The notes under the pieces are model-generated. The model had not been told where the DNA came from and made no database searches. It worked only from the letters and a program-made list of their open reading frames with translations. Positions 1 through 8,009 of a DNA stretch of 9,528 nt are shown piece after piece. Made by a program: the position numbers and the translations under genes. The DNA comes from Prevotellaceae bacterium UBA1716 (GTDB lineage: Bacteria > Bacteroidota > Bacteroidia > Bacteroidales > Bacteroidaceae): contig DCIW01000168.1 in NCBI GenBank assembly GCA_002317225.1, positions 1-9,528 on the forward strand, given 5' to 3'. The stretch's first letter is position 1. Each line of letters opens with the position of its first letter.

Positions 1-57
1 TCCATGCAAAAATACACATTATTTAATATTATTACAAGGAATAACTAAACCTTTTCG

Positions 58-65
58 TAAATTTG
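58..65 (+). promoter_or_regulatory. Bacteroidota -7 promoter element (TAAATTTG) for the outer-membrane protein gene
   Basis: TAAATTTG matches the Bacteroidota primary-sigma -7 consensus TAnnTTTG exactly. It would start transcription near position 70-73 and give a 5' leader of roughly 95 bases. The -33 element is weak: only a TTAC at 32-35, spaced 22 bases away, instead of the usual TTTG about 19-21 bases upstream. The only support is the consensus match and its position in an AT-rich non-coding stretch in the right orientation. Confidence 0.5.
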
Positions 66-120
66 CAGTCAATTAGGTAAAAAGATAACAAAAAGTATTA
101 AATAATCAATAAATCGCCAA

Positions 121-160
121 CCCCGAACCCAGGTGATTGTCCCTTTAGGAGGGATGGGGA
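121..160 (+). promoter_or_regulatory. Structured G/C-rich leader segment with an AGGAGG ribosome-binding-like site
   Basis: This segment interrupts an otherwise AT-rich leader. TCCCT (140-144) and AGGGA (150-154) form a perfect 5-bp inverted repeat around a 5-base loop. Alternatively CCCC/CCC (121-124 and 128-130) can pair with GGG/GGGG (151-153 and 156-159). Both pairings use the same purines, and those purines overlap an AGGAGG at 147-152. The AGGAGG ends 14 bases before the ATG at 167, farther than a normal Shine-Dalgarno site, and Bacteroidota rely little on that interaction. A role in translation control is inference only. Confidence 0.3.
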
Positions 161-166
161 AACTCA

Positions 167-3100
167 ATGAAGAAAATATTAGCATCAATGTTACTCGCCT
201 TATTGGCGATGCCTCTCTTTGCGCAAAAAATTACCGTAACAGGTACCATTATCGACAAGGAAACCAAGGAGGCTATCATGCAAGCAACAGTGCAAGTGCT
301 CTCTCTTCCAGACAGCACAATGGTTGAGGGTGCAGCTACAGGACTCGACGGTACTTTCAAAATCAAAGGTGTGAAGAAAGCCAAGTATGCACTCAAAGTG
401 TCTTACGTAGGCTATCAGGACCACATCATCCCGCTCGACCTCTCTAAGGCAAAGTCACCATTCGAAGCAGGTTACATCACACTTGTTGAGAACTCCCGTC
501 TCCTCAAGGACGCAGTAGTTTCTGCAGCAGCGGCACAGGTGCAGGTTGTGGGCGACTCTGTTGTCTACAACGCAGCAGCATACCGCACTCCAGAGGGTTC
601 TATGCTCGAAGACCTCATCAAGAAACTCCCTGGTGCAACTATGGAAGACGACGGTACAATCAAGATTAACGGTAAGACCGTAAACAAGATTCTCGTTGAC
701 GGTAAGGAGTTCTTCCTTAACGATAAGGAGATGGCACTCAAGAACATACCTACCAACATCATCGACAAACTCAAGACTTACGACCGCAAGTCCGACCTTG
801 CTCGTGTCACTGGTATTGATGATGGTGAAGAGGAAACAGTCCTCGACCTCGCCCTCAAGAAGGGTATGAACCAGGGTTGGTTCGGCAATCTCGACCTCGC
901 TGGTGGTACTAAGCACCGCTATTCTGGTCGTATGAACCTTAACCGTTTCCTTGATGGTCAGCAGTACTCGCTCGTTGCAAATGCAAACAACATCGGAGGT
1001 CGTGGCTTCGGTGGTGGCGGTGGCCGTGGAGGCGGCTGGGGCCGTGGAGGCGGTGGTCTCACAAGCATGAAGGATGTGGGCTTCAACTTCGCTACAGGTA
1101 ACGACATCATCGAGGTAGGTGGTAACGTGCGTTATCGTTACAATGGTAATGATTCTCAGTCAGATAGCAATACCGAAAACTTCGGTACAACTCAGTTCAC
1201 TACAAGCAGAAGCAACAACTGGAGCAGTAACTTCGGTCTTAATGCCGACTTCCGTATGGAGTGGAAACCAGACTCGCTCACTAACATCATTTTCCGTCCA
1301 AGTGGAAGCATCAGTCGTAACCGTTCGAAGTCGAAGAGCGTAAGCGGCACTTTCAACGATAACCCATACGACTATACCGATGACCCAATTTACACTATCG
1401 AAAAGAGTTTGTCTGCACTCGATAGCATTCTTGTCAACAGCAACGTTACAAGTTCACAATCATATAGCCTTAACAGAAATTTGAATGGTGAACTCCAAGT
1501 AAACCGCAAACTCAACGATCGTGGTCGTAACGTGACTTTCCGTGCTACAGGTGCAGTTTCTTCAAGCGAAAGCAAGAGTCTCTCTGCATCAGGAGTTAAG
1601 TACACATCGGGTATTTCCGAAAACAAGAATAACAACCGTTATTCCACTACTCCAGGTCGCAATCACAGCTACTCTCTCATGGGTACTTATTCTGAACCAA
1701 TCGCAGATCGTACATACCTCCAGTTCTCTTACCGCTTCAACTATAGCTATAATAAGAGCGACCGTTCGACAGGTATCTTCGATTCATACGACAGTTTCAC
1801 ATACAATGCCATTCGTGATGCTCTCGAGAGCAACAGATATAATGTAGCAGGTGCTATGGATCAATTGGCAAGTCTCAATCTTCGTCCTGAATACTCAAGC
1901 GAAGAAGCACAGAAACTTGCTCAGTTCTCCGAATATCGCAACTACGACCACACTGCATCAGTTAGTTTCCGTAAGGTAACCGACAACTACAACTTCAGTG
2001 CAGGTCTCGACTTCATGCCACAGCACTCTACTATGGACTATAAGTACATGAACGTTGACACAGTCGTTACTCGTCAAGTTTACAACTTCGCTCCATCCGT
2101 TGACTTCCGCTACACATTCGACAGGCAGACCACACTCCGCATCAACTATCGAAGCCGTACAAGTCAGCCATCTATGACAAGCCTCCTTGACATCAAGGAT
2201 GACTCAAACCCTCTCAACATCACAAAGGGTAATCCTGGTTTGAAGACTGCGCTCAACCACAACATCAGCCTCAATTTCAACACGTTCCAGATGGAGCACA
2301 TGCGTAGTATCTTCGTATTTGGTAATGGTGGATTCACTCAGAACAACATTACAAATATGACAGTCAACTTCAAGGAGACAGGTCAGCGCCTTTCACAGTC
2401 TGTCAACATCAACGGCAACTGGAACGCTATGCTCGGATTTGGTTTCAATCAGAGTTTTGGTCCTGAGAACCTCTTCTCTATGAACTCGATGACTAACGGA
2501 AACTTCAATCATCAGGTTTCATACATCAACACTCAGGAAACTGGTGCATACGATCCTAATAAGGATTATGGTCTTGGAACTAAGTCATCTTCAAACAACC
2601 TCGGTGTTGGTCAGCGCCTTTCGTTCAGTTATCGTAAGGACTGGTTCGATGCAAGCATCAACGGTAATGTGAACTACCAGCACACAAGCGGTAACATGAT
2701 GATGACCAACAACAACGACACATGGAACTTCTCTTACGGAGCAGAATTCAACTTCTTCTTCAATTGGGGCACATCGCTCTCAACTGATATCTCCGAGAGC
2801 TCACGTCGTGGTTACTCATCGAAGGAAGCCAACACTAACGAACTCCTTTGGAACATTCAGGTCAGCCAGTCATTCCTCAAGGGTAAGGCACTCACTGTCA
2901 GCCTCCAGTGGAACGATATCCTCCAGCAGCAGTCGAACTTCAGCCGTACAATCACAGCATTGTCACAGTCTGATACACGCTCCAACGCCATCTATTCATA
3001 CGGTATGATCCACGTAATCTACAAGCTCAACATCTTCGGTGGCAAGAACGCAAACGGCACACCTGACGAGCGCACTATGGGTCCTTGGGGCATGATGCCT

Positions 3101-3241
3101 CCTGGTATGAACGGTCAGAATGGTCAGCGTGGTCAGAATGGTCAGAATGGCAATCGCCAAGGCAACGGTCAGCGCCCTAACTTCGGTGGTGGCGGCTTCG
3201 GAGGCGGCTTCGGTGGTGGTCGTCCAGGCGGAATGCGCTAA
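167..3241 (+). CDS. Outer-membrane beta-barrel protein, TonB-receptor-like (CarboxypepD_reg-like domain, plug, OMP_b-brl_3-type barrel)
   Basis: A 1024-residue outer-membrane protein. Residues 1-20 are a clear Sec signal ending LFAQ. Residues about 22-108 form a carboxypeptidase-regulatory-like beta-sandwich (VTGTIID, GLDGTFKIKGV, VSYVGY). Residues about 115-230 are a plug-like region with the diagnostic LPGA, INGK and ILVDGKEFF segments, followed by a long Asn/Ser/Tyr-rich alternating region typical of transmembrane beta-strands. A likely last strand with an aromatic end (YGMIHVIYKLNIF, about residues 946-958) precedes an unusual hydrophilic tail, residues 961-1024, rich in Gly, Asn, Gln and Arg. 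A second glycine/arginine run occupies about residues 277-297. No TonB box is evident. The ATG is set by the signal peptide. The gene appears monocistronic and is convergent with the sigma operon. The family is clear; the substrate is unknown, and non-transport roles in surface assembly or adhesion are equally possible. Confidence 0.85.
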   Translation: MKKILASMLLALLAMPLFAQKITVTGTIIDKETKEAIMQATVQVLSLPDSTMVEGAATGLDGTFKIKGVKKAKYALKVSYVGYQDHIIPLDLSKAKSPFEAGYITLVENSRLLKDAVVSAAAAQVQVVGDSVVYNAAAYRTPEGSMLEDLIKKLPGATMEDDGTIKINGKTVNKILVDGKEFFLNDKEMALKNIPTNIIDKLKTYDRKSDLARVTGIDDGEEETVLDLALKKGMNQGWFGNLDLAGGTKHRYSGRMNLNRFLDGQQYSLVANANNIGGRGFGGGGGRGGGWGRGGGGLTSMKDVGFNFATGNDIIEVGGNVRYRYNGNDSQSDSNTENFGTTQFTTSRSNNWSSNFGLNADFRMEWKPDSLTNIIFRPSGSISRNRSKSKSVSGTFNDNPYDYTDDPIYTIEKSLSALDSILVNSNVTSSQSYSLNRNLNGELQVNRKLNDRGRNVTFRATGAVSSSESKSLSASGVKYTSGISENKNNNRYSTTPGRNHSYSLMGTYSEPIADRTYLQFSYRFNYSYNKSDRSTGIFDSYDSFTYNAIRDALESNRYNVAGAMDQLASLNLRPEYSSEEAQKLAQFSEYRNYDHTASVSFRKVTDNYNFSAGLDFMPQHSTMDYKYMNVDTVVTRQVYNFAPSVDFRYTFDRQTTLRINYRSRTSQPSMTSLLDIKDDSNPLNITKGNPGLKTALNHNISLNFNTFQMEHMRSIFVFGNGGFTQNNITNMTVNFKETGQRLSQSVNINGNWNAMLGFGFNQSFGPENLFSMNSMTNGNFNHQVSYINTQETGAYDPNKDYGLGTKSSSNNLGVGQRLSFSYRKDWFDASINGNVNYQHTSGNMMMTNNNDTWNFSYGAEFNFFFNWGTSLSTDISESSRRGYSSKEANTNELLWNIQVSQSFLKGKALTVSLQWNDILQQQSNFSRTITALSQSDTRSNAIYSYGMIHVIYKLNIFGGKNANGTPDERTMGPWGMMPPGMNGQNGQRGQNGQNGNRQGNGQRPNFGGGGFGGGFGGGRPGGMR
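995..1057 (+). repeat. Low-complexity Gly/Arg-coding tract inside the barrel protein
   Basis: The sequence is GGT/GGC/GGA-rich and encodes about 21 residues, mostly Gly with a few Arg, Phe and Trp (residues 277-297). It lies early in the barrel region, probably in a loop between strands. Such tracts are compatible with an extended surface or periplasmic loop. The same Gly-rich composition returns at the C-terminus. Confidence 0.6.
3113..3148 (+). repeat. Four tandem 9-bp units (GGTCAGAAT-type) coding for Gly-Gln-Asn/Arg repeats
   Basis: Four consecutive 9-base units start at 3113, 3122, 3131 and 3140. Three read GGTCAGAAT and one GGTCAGCGT, encoding G-Q-N or G-Q-R triplets. A related GGTCAGCGC follows at 3167. 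Unit gain or loss would keep the frame, so the C-terminal tail could vary in length between strains; that is inference. Confidence 0.75.
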
Positions 3242-3275
3242 TCAACAAACTTAAAAAATCACTTCCCCCTCATAA

Positions 3276-3321
3276 CAAAGCAGGACCCGATTAATTTCGA
3301 GCCCTGCTTTGTGCTATTTTT
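3276..3321 (+). terminator. Rho-independent terminator between the convergent transcription units
   Basis: CAAAGCAGG (3276-3284) and CCTGCTTTG (3303-3311) form a perfect 9-bp stem. Pairing can extend inward through a C-G pair and CGA/TCG, with two mismatches. TTTTT at 3317-3321 follows on the plus strand, so it best serves the outer-membrane protein gene. On the minus strand the nearest T run (complement of 3253-3258) is about 17 bases past the stem, so its use by the sigma operon is possible but not canonical. Confidence 0.75.
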
Positions 3322-3396
3322 ATGATTACCGCCCCAATCATCATGACGTTTACTCTCGTCAATAGATGTTACATTCTTCGAATTAAACGACTATCC

Positions 3397-4917
3397 CTAA
3401 TTATCGTACCCACGGAAACGTCCTGTCATGAGGGCGGAGTCGTTCCAGTTGCAGTTGGGATTGGTGGTGACGAATATTGTGACGGGGCTCTTCTTCTCGA
3501 GAACGGAACAACGGACGTAGGAGTAAAAGGCATCGGGACGGTCGGTGATATAGACGCTGTTGACCTCGTCGAGATAGAGGGGCATGGGACGGGTGGAAGG
3601 ACGAAGGCACTTGAAGTCGGTGATGAGTTTGTTGAGTCCCGTAACCATACGATATTTGCCATCAACTATCCAAACTATTGGTCGAGAGTCGAAACCCAGC
3701 CCGTTGACACATACAGTACGCGGATCGTCGGAGTCCTTGTCGTTAGGGAAGTTGACATCGAGGAAGCGGCTGTAGGTGGTGTCGCGAGCCACATTCATTA
3801 TGGTAGGCGACATGATACCTTTGGCACGCGAAATGCGAGGAATCATCTTTCCGAGCCAAGAATAGAAATTTGATGCTGCTTTTCCCTCGTTGTGCATATT
3901 GATGACTGCACGCTGGCAGTTGATGTAGTAGCTGATGAATTCGCCTTGGTAGGTGTCGTTCTTCCACTTGCGGAATCCGTAGGTGGACGATTGGATATCC
4001 TCTTTTGTGAAAGCGTATGGTTTAGGAGAGAAGACATCAAGAAACTGCACTCGTAGTTTCTTCATCTGATCGGTCACAAAGACACCTCTTTGTTTTGTAC
4101 GCTTTTCGTACATGGTCATGTTCCAATCTCCACTGAGCGTGTCGGGGAAACCAAGCATAAAGAACCCGTTTTGGTCGGTCTGCACTTTACCCGAAATTCC
4201 TTCTTTGCCTTTTGTGATAGCGATGGTGAATTCCTTGTCGGCAACAGAAACTTGCTGCTTTACGTTTTGCAAGATATTGGTTACTCGTCCAAAAACCAGG
4301 AGTTGTTTTTCGGTAGGTTGCACGACAGACTTTCTCTCCGAGCGAATAACGGAACTTGATAAGCTACTAATATCAAAGGCATTTTGCATACCATTCCCAT
4401 AATAAATGTATGAAGAGATGTAGCGATACTTGTCGTTCTCTTCCTTACCAAAGTAGAAGGCATGACGAAAGACTGGAACGATACAGGTCTGATTTCGCTG
4501 GAAATCAAAATTGTATTGATGTCGGGTATAGGCACGAAGTTCGTAGAAACCCGAGCCATAGAGCGTGTCAACCACTATTTCGCCATAAGCCTTGTTGTCA
4601 GCATCGAGCTTGAGTTTTTTGGAATGTATCACTCCGCCTGACGGATGAAGGAACTCCACATATATGATTCGAGAAACCACATTCGTGGTTATTGCAGCGG
4701 TAAAGCGGATGGTATCACCGAGGAAACAACCCTTTGGCTTGTCGTGCTGAAGGACGATATGCTCTGAATCTCCTATGGCATTTTTCAACTTTATATCGGT
4801 TGAGTCCACCTCTGCCCCTACGACTTCAAGGGTATCGCCATCGACCACCTTGAACACCTGTGAGCGGACGATAACTGGAGCAAGAAGAAGAAGAGTCAGT
4901 ATAATGTATTTCATCAT
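3397..4917 (-). CDS. Exported MG2-like/degenerate TonB-plug protein, shortened paralog of the upstream 1022-residue protein
   Basis: A 506-residue protein with a Sec signal (MMKYIILTLLLLAPVIVRSQ); two adjacent ATGs make the exact start ambiguous by one codon. Residues about 50-150 are MG2-like: LGDTIRFTA, YVEFLHPSG and GFYELRAYTR correspond to MGETIWFKA, YVELVNPDG and GFYEVRAYTR in the neighbour. Residues about 205-282 resemble a carboxypeptidase-regulatory-like domain (FGRV, TDQNGFFML, SGDW). Residues about 325-488 match the neighbour's plug-like region: RPIVWIVDGKY, LYLDEVNSVYITD and PVTIFVTT. Compared with the neighbour it lacks the N-terminal STN domain, about 300 central residues and the C-terminal macroglobulin-like domain, and it ends soon after the plug. 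It follows 20 bases after that gene and is the last operon member. Probably periplasmic or outer-membrane associated. Function unknown; a partner or modulator of the large protein is inference. Confidence 0.8.
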   Translation of the reverse strand: MMKYIILTLLLLAPVIVRSQVFKVVDGDTLEVVGAEVDSTDIKLKNAIGDSEHIVLQHDKPKGCFLGDTIRFTAAITTNVVSRIIYVEFLHPSGGVIHSKKLKLDADNKAYGEIVVDTLYGSGFYELRAYTRHQYNFDFQRNQTCIVPVFRHAFYFGKEENDKYRYISSYIYYGNGMQNAFDISSLSSSVIRSERKSVVQPTEKQLLVFGRVTNILQNVKQQVSVADKEFTIAITKGKEGISGKVQTDQNGFFMLGFPDTLSGDWNMTMYEKRTKQRGVFVTDQMKKLRVQFLDVFSPKPYAFTKEDIQSSTYGFRKWKNDTYQGEFISYYINCQRAVINMHNEGKAASNFYSWLGKMIPRISRAKGIMSPTIMNVARDTTYSRFLDVNFPNDKDSDDPRTVCVNGLGFDSRPIVWIVDGKYRMVTGLNKLITDFKCLRPSTRPMPLYLDEVNSVYITDRPDAFYSYVRCSVLEKKSPVTIFVTTNPNCNWNDSALMTGRFRGYDN

Positions 4918-4937
4918 AAGAAAGTTGAATGTCGTTT

Positions 4938-7900
4938 TTATTCGTTTACAAGGAAGCGTCCTTCGCGGTCGAGACCTTCGGCACTGATGTACAAATACTT
5001 AGCGGAAGAGTTGTTGTAGAACTCGATGTGAGCATTTCCGTTTTCATCGGTCTTGATGTCTGGAGCCCAGAAGAGTGTGCGGCGGAAGTCCTCCATAAGT
5101 GGAAGTTGAGAATAATCGTCCATGCGGAAAGTCTCAGGATCGTTATATGCCTCAAAATAAGTAAGGCGGTGAGTGCGCAACTGACGCTTCGATATCACAT
5201 TAATATTCTCATAACGATTCATATCCATCGAATGATGTGTATATACAAATACGGTTACAGCCCCACGGCTTTCGAGGTCGGCCGACATGATGTAATTTTG
5301 GAATGCTTTAGTATCTTCCGAGATATAGATAGACTTGACCTCTTCGAGGAAAACAGGGAAGATATCTAAGCTCTGGCGCAAAACTGTAGCATGGAATTTG
5401 ATTCCGCTACTTGAAGTGACATGACTGTATTGGTTGTTCAATATCCACACGATCGGACGATTCTTATAGTCGATGCTCGAATTGATACGGGTCTTCGCGT
5501 TTGAAGACGAATAAACGAGGTTAGGGTCCTTGCCCAATTTCCATTTATTCTGATTGAAAAGAGCTTCAGGACTCCAGATACGAGTTTCGTCGGATGTGGC
5601 AGAAGTCGCACTTGAATTGTCTTTTTTCAATCGTATGTTAGAAGCCTCACGCTGAGGGATATAGCGTTCGGCACCCTGCCCTGTGAACAGAGGGTTGCGA
5701 GAATAGAGCCATTGCTCGAACGATGGAGCCTCTTCGCCTCTATCGATGATATTGTTCACTTCTTTCGACACATTATAGTAGATGGTAGAGACATGCTTGG
5801 CCTGATTCTCGTTTTCCCATGCAGCACGGGCATCATCATAGATACGTCGGCGAGTTGCATTTACCTTTACTTCAGGCAGTTGGTTTTCACGCTTCTGAAG
5901 TACAGGCAGTTTGAGCGATGCATATACAGAGTCGGGCACATTCTGGAAGAGGTTTGCACGGAGCACCGGCTGTGGAAGGGTCTCATAAGGAGATATGTAG
6001 CGTGGCTGAGGCGAGAAGTTGCGGTTGATGCCGACATGATATTTCGACTTCTTCTGCGAATCTGGGTTTGTATTGAAAACAAGAGTCCACTCGCCACTCA
6101 TATCTGGTGCCTGGAACGCATAGTTTCCAAGGCTGTCGGTTACAGTGCTACCTTTGAGTGAAATACCCTGACGATTGTAGAGAGTGCATCTAAGCGGCAC
6201 GCCTGCAGGCGAATCCTTACCTATAGGAGTAAGTTTGCCATCGAGATAGAGCTTGTCCTCAATAGGGTTAATCTTGATGAATTCTGCCTTTTCGGCCATA
6301 AGATTCCAATCGTATCGACGCCATCCCTGCACCATCATAAGCAAGTCGGCACGTAAACGATGCTCACGGTCGTCTGCCTCGAAATAATATTCGGGGTGCT
6401 CGATGTAGCCCTTGAGGTCGGAAGCAAGGAGCATCCATGTGAGGGCATTGCCCTGTCGGCCATTAGGAAGGGTTGCCACATCCATCGCAGAGAGCGAGAT
6501 GGATGAATTTGGTTTGGTATGGATATCGAGTTTGACCTGTCCACAAGGCATGAGATGCGGGTCGGGTGATGTAACCTTAACGCTTGCACGCTGCTCCTCT
6601 GATGGACAGATGAAGAAGAGTCGCTCAGCAAATATTCGGCCATCGGCATCAAAGACAGTAAGTTGGTTGACACCTGCAGGAATAGTGGAGCGGTCGAAAC
6701 TGATACGCATGGTTCGCTGGCAGGTGAGAGTGTCACAAGTGACGATACGTCCTTGATTCATAAGGGTATAACCAAGAAGATGATTGAACATCGAGTAGGA
6801 TGCCGTGAGATTTGCCACTACATAGTCATCGCGTTGTGCATTGAGAGCAAGGGAGATTCCTTCCTGCTCAACTTTTGGAAGAAGGAAACGCTGCTTCTTA
6901 TTGTCTGCAGTAGTGATTTCGAGGAAAGTCTGCTCATCATTTGGAACGAAATCGAAGAAGCCACGACCTTCTTCGAGAGTAATTACCTCCCTAAGGGTAT
7001 TGCCATCTGTATCGATCACGCGACCTTTACAATTGAAGTGGAGTCCTTCGCTATCGGTAACGGTGAATGCCACTCGACAAGGTGTGTCCTCAACGAGATT
7101 GCCACCCTCGGGATAGAAGTGGACATTGACTTCGCCCTTAGGAAGGCGTACTGCAGTGAGGAGATTATCCTCATTATCCATAACAGTCTGGTCGAGCACA
7201 TCCTCGGTAAGCTGTCGGTAGCTTGGATGACGTTTCTTGTAAGAGAACTTATCGAGTTCGAGATGAGCATAGTTGCCTTCAGTCTTTGGTGCCTTGAAGA
7301 CAGGCATCACGCGTGAGAAGGCGGTGGCACTACCCCAGTTGAGCATATATCTTGTATAGGCACGAACCTCGTAGAAACCTGTTGTGTACATCTCATCAAG
7401 CTTGAACGAGCCACGTGCTTCACCATTTTCGATGTAGAGTTTCTGTGTCTTGAGAACCTCGCCATCAGGATTTACAAGTTCCACGTAGAGAGTCTGGCTG
7501 ATGTCTGTACGCTCTTGCCTGAGGGCATTGATTACGTATGCCTTGAACCAGATGGTTTCGCCCATGAAGTAACCCGTATTGTCGAAATGGAGATACACCT
7601 TCTCTTGTGGACATGTGAGACTGAAGCGCATTGCCTTACGCATATACTGGATAAGGCTGACAGACTCATCGGTTCCAAAGACCGTCACGTTCTGGAGCAC
7701 GATATCTTTTACAATGCTCTTGTCATATTCGACATAGATATCGCCTTCGTCCTCAGTCACACGGATGGGGTACGAACTCACGGCAAGTTGCACCGCCTCG
7801 AGAGGTGTCTGACCTTTGAAGGTACGGGTGATGTAGATGCCGTCGAGATCGTCGAATACAAAGTTGACATGGCTTCCCTTCATCTTGCTCGAGATATATC

Positions 7901-8006
7901 GAAGCACTTCGGGAAGGTTCTCTTCCTCAAATCTGTGTTCTATCTTTTGGGCCTCCATGCATGCAAATGCACATAGCATCAGGAGGAATATATATAGTCG
8001 CTTCAT
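4938..8006 (-). CDS. Large exported STN / MG2 macroglobulin-like / TonB-plug protein without a barrel
   Basis: A 1022-residue protein with a Sec signal (residues 1-20, ending CMEAQ). Residues about 21-95 form an STN domain (secretin/TonB short N-terminal: LPEVLRYIS, FDDLDGIYIT, TPLEAVQLAV, DIYVEY). Residues about 130-235 are MG2-like (KVYLHFDNTGYFMGETIWF, GFYEVRAYTRY). HFYPEGGNLVED (296-307) and LLMMVQGWRRYDW (555-567) are signatures of the large Bacteroidota MG2 proteins. A regulatory-like beta domain (about 585-660) leads into a plug-like region starting at LPEVKVNATRRR (710-721) and including RPIVWILNNQY, EEVKSIYIS and GAVTVFVYT. The usual plug DG is NN here. The end (RRTLFWAPDIKTDENG, 975-990) resembles the last beta domain of macroglobulin-like proteins. 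No barrel follows and no CxEQ thioester is present. It starts 3 bases after the anti-sigma gene, which suggests coupled expression and a signalling partnership. The domain calls are by eye; the sensor role is inferred. Confidence 0.82.
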   Translation of the reverse strand: MKRLYIFLLMLCAFACMEAQKIEHRFEEENLPEVLRYISSKMKGSHVNFVFDDLDGIYITRTFKGQTPLEAVQLAVSSYPIRVTEDEGDIYVEYDKSIVKDIVLQNVTVFGTDESVSLIQYMRKAMRFSLTCPQEKVYLHFDNTGYFMGETIWFKAYVINALRQERTDISQTLYVELVNPDGEVLKTQKLYIENGEARGSFKLDEMYTTGFYEVRAYTRYMLNWGSATAFSRVMPVFKAPKTEGNYAHLELDKFSYKKRHPSYRQLTEDVLDQTVMDNEDNLLTAVRLPKGEVNVHFYPEGGNLVEDTPCRVAFTVTDSEGLHFNCKGRVIDTDGNTLREVITLEEGRGFFDFVPNDEQTFLEITTADNKKQRFLLPKVEQEGISLALNAQRDDYVVANLTASYSMFNHLLGYTLMNQGRIVTCDTLTCQRTMRISFDRSTIPAGVNQLTVFDADGRIFAERLFFICPSEEQRASVKVTSPDPHLMPCGQVKLDIHTKPNSSISLSAMDVATLPNGRQGNALTWMLLASDLKGYIEHPEYYFEADDREHRLRADLLMMVQGWRRYDWNLMAEKAEFIKINPIEDKLYLDGKLTPIGKDSPAGVPLRCTLYNRQGISLKGSTVTDSLGNYAFQAPDMSGEWTLVFNTNPDSQKKSKYHVGINRNFSPQPRYISPYETLPQPVLRANLFQNVPDSVYASLKLPVLQKRENQLPEVKVNATRRRIYDDARAAWENENQAKHVSTIYYNVSKEVNNIIDRGEEAPSFEQWLYSRNPLFTGQGAERYIPQREASNIRLKKDNSSATSATSDETRIWSPEALFNQNKWKLGKDPNLVYSSSNAKTRINSSIDYKNRPIVWILNNQYSHVTSSSGIKFHATVLRQSLDIFPVFLEEVKSIYISEDTKAFQNYIMSADLESRGAVTVFVYTHHSMDMNRYENINVISKRQLRTHRLTYFEAYNDPETFRMDDYSQLPLMEDFRRTLFWAPDIKTDENGNAHIEFYNNSSAKYLYISAEGLDREGRFLVNE

Positions 8007-8009
8007 GTC

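Noticed and set aside
3274..3396. Open minus-strand frame just after the stop codons of the 506-residue protein, possibly a lost C-terminal extension
   Set aside because: Two TAG codons in frame (TAG GGA TAG) close the gene, the residues beyond are polar without macroglobulin-like motifs, and the frame runs through the terminator stem.
3322..3873. 183-codon plus-strand frame opposite the end of the 506-residue gene
   Set aside because: It lies antisense to the conserved plug-like coding region and starts at the terminator; the protein has no recognisable features.
6533..6544. A C-G-Q tripeptide in the large MG2 protein (about residues 488-490), suggestive of a macroglobulin thioester
   Set aside because: The thioester motif needs C-x-E-Q in a thioester domain; here the context is PCGQVKLD in a beta-rich segment with no E-Q, so it is coincidental.
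5712..7976. Plus-strand open frames of 70-217 codons opposite the large MG2/plug gene
   Set aside because: They are antisense to a gene with clear domains, show no recognisable motifs and have the composition expected of shadow frames.
7966..8006. Possible lipoprotein signal in the 1022-residue protein (cysteines at residues 12 and 16)
   Set aside because: Neither LLML-C nor AFA-C gives a good lipobox, and the CMEAQ end fits the usual A-Q signal-peptidase I site; lipidation cannot be excluded but is not supported.
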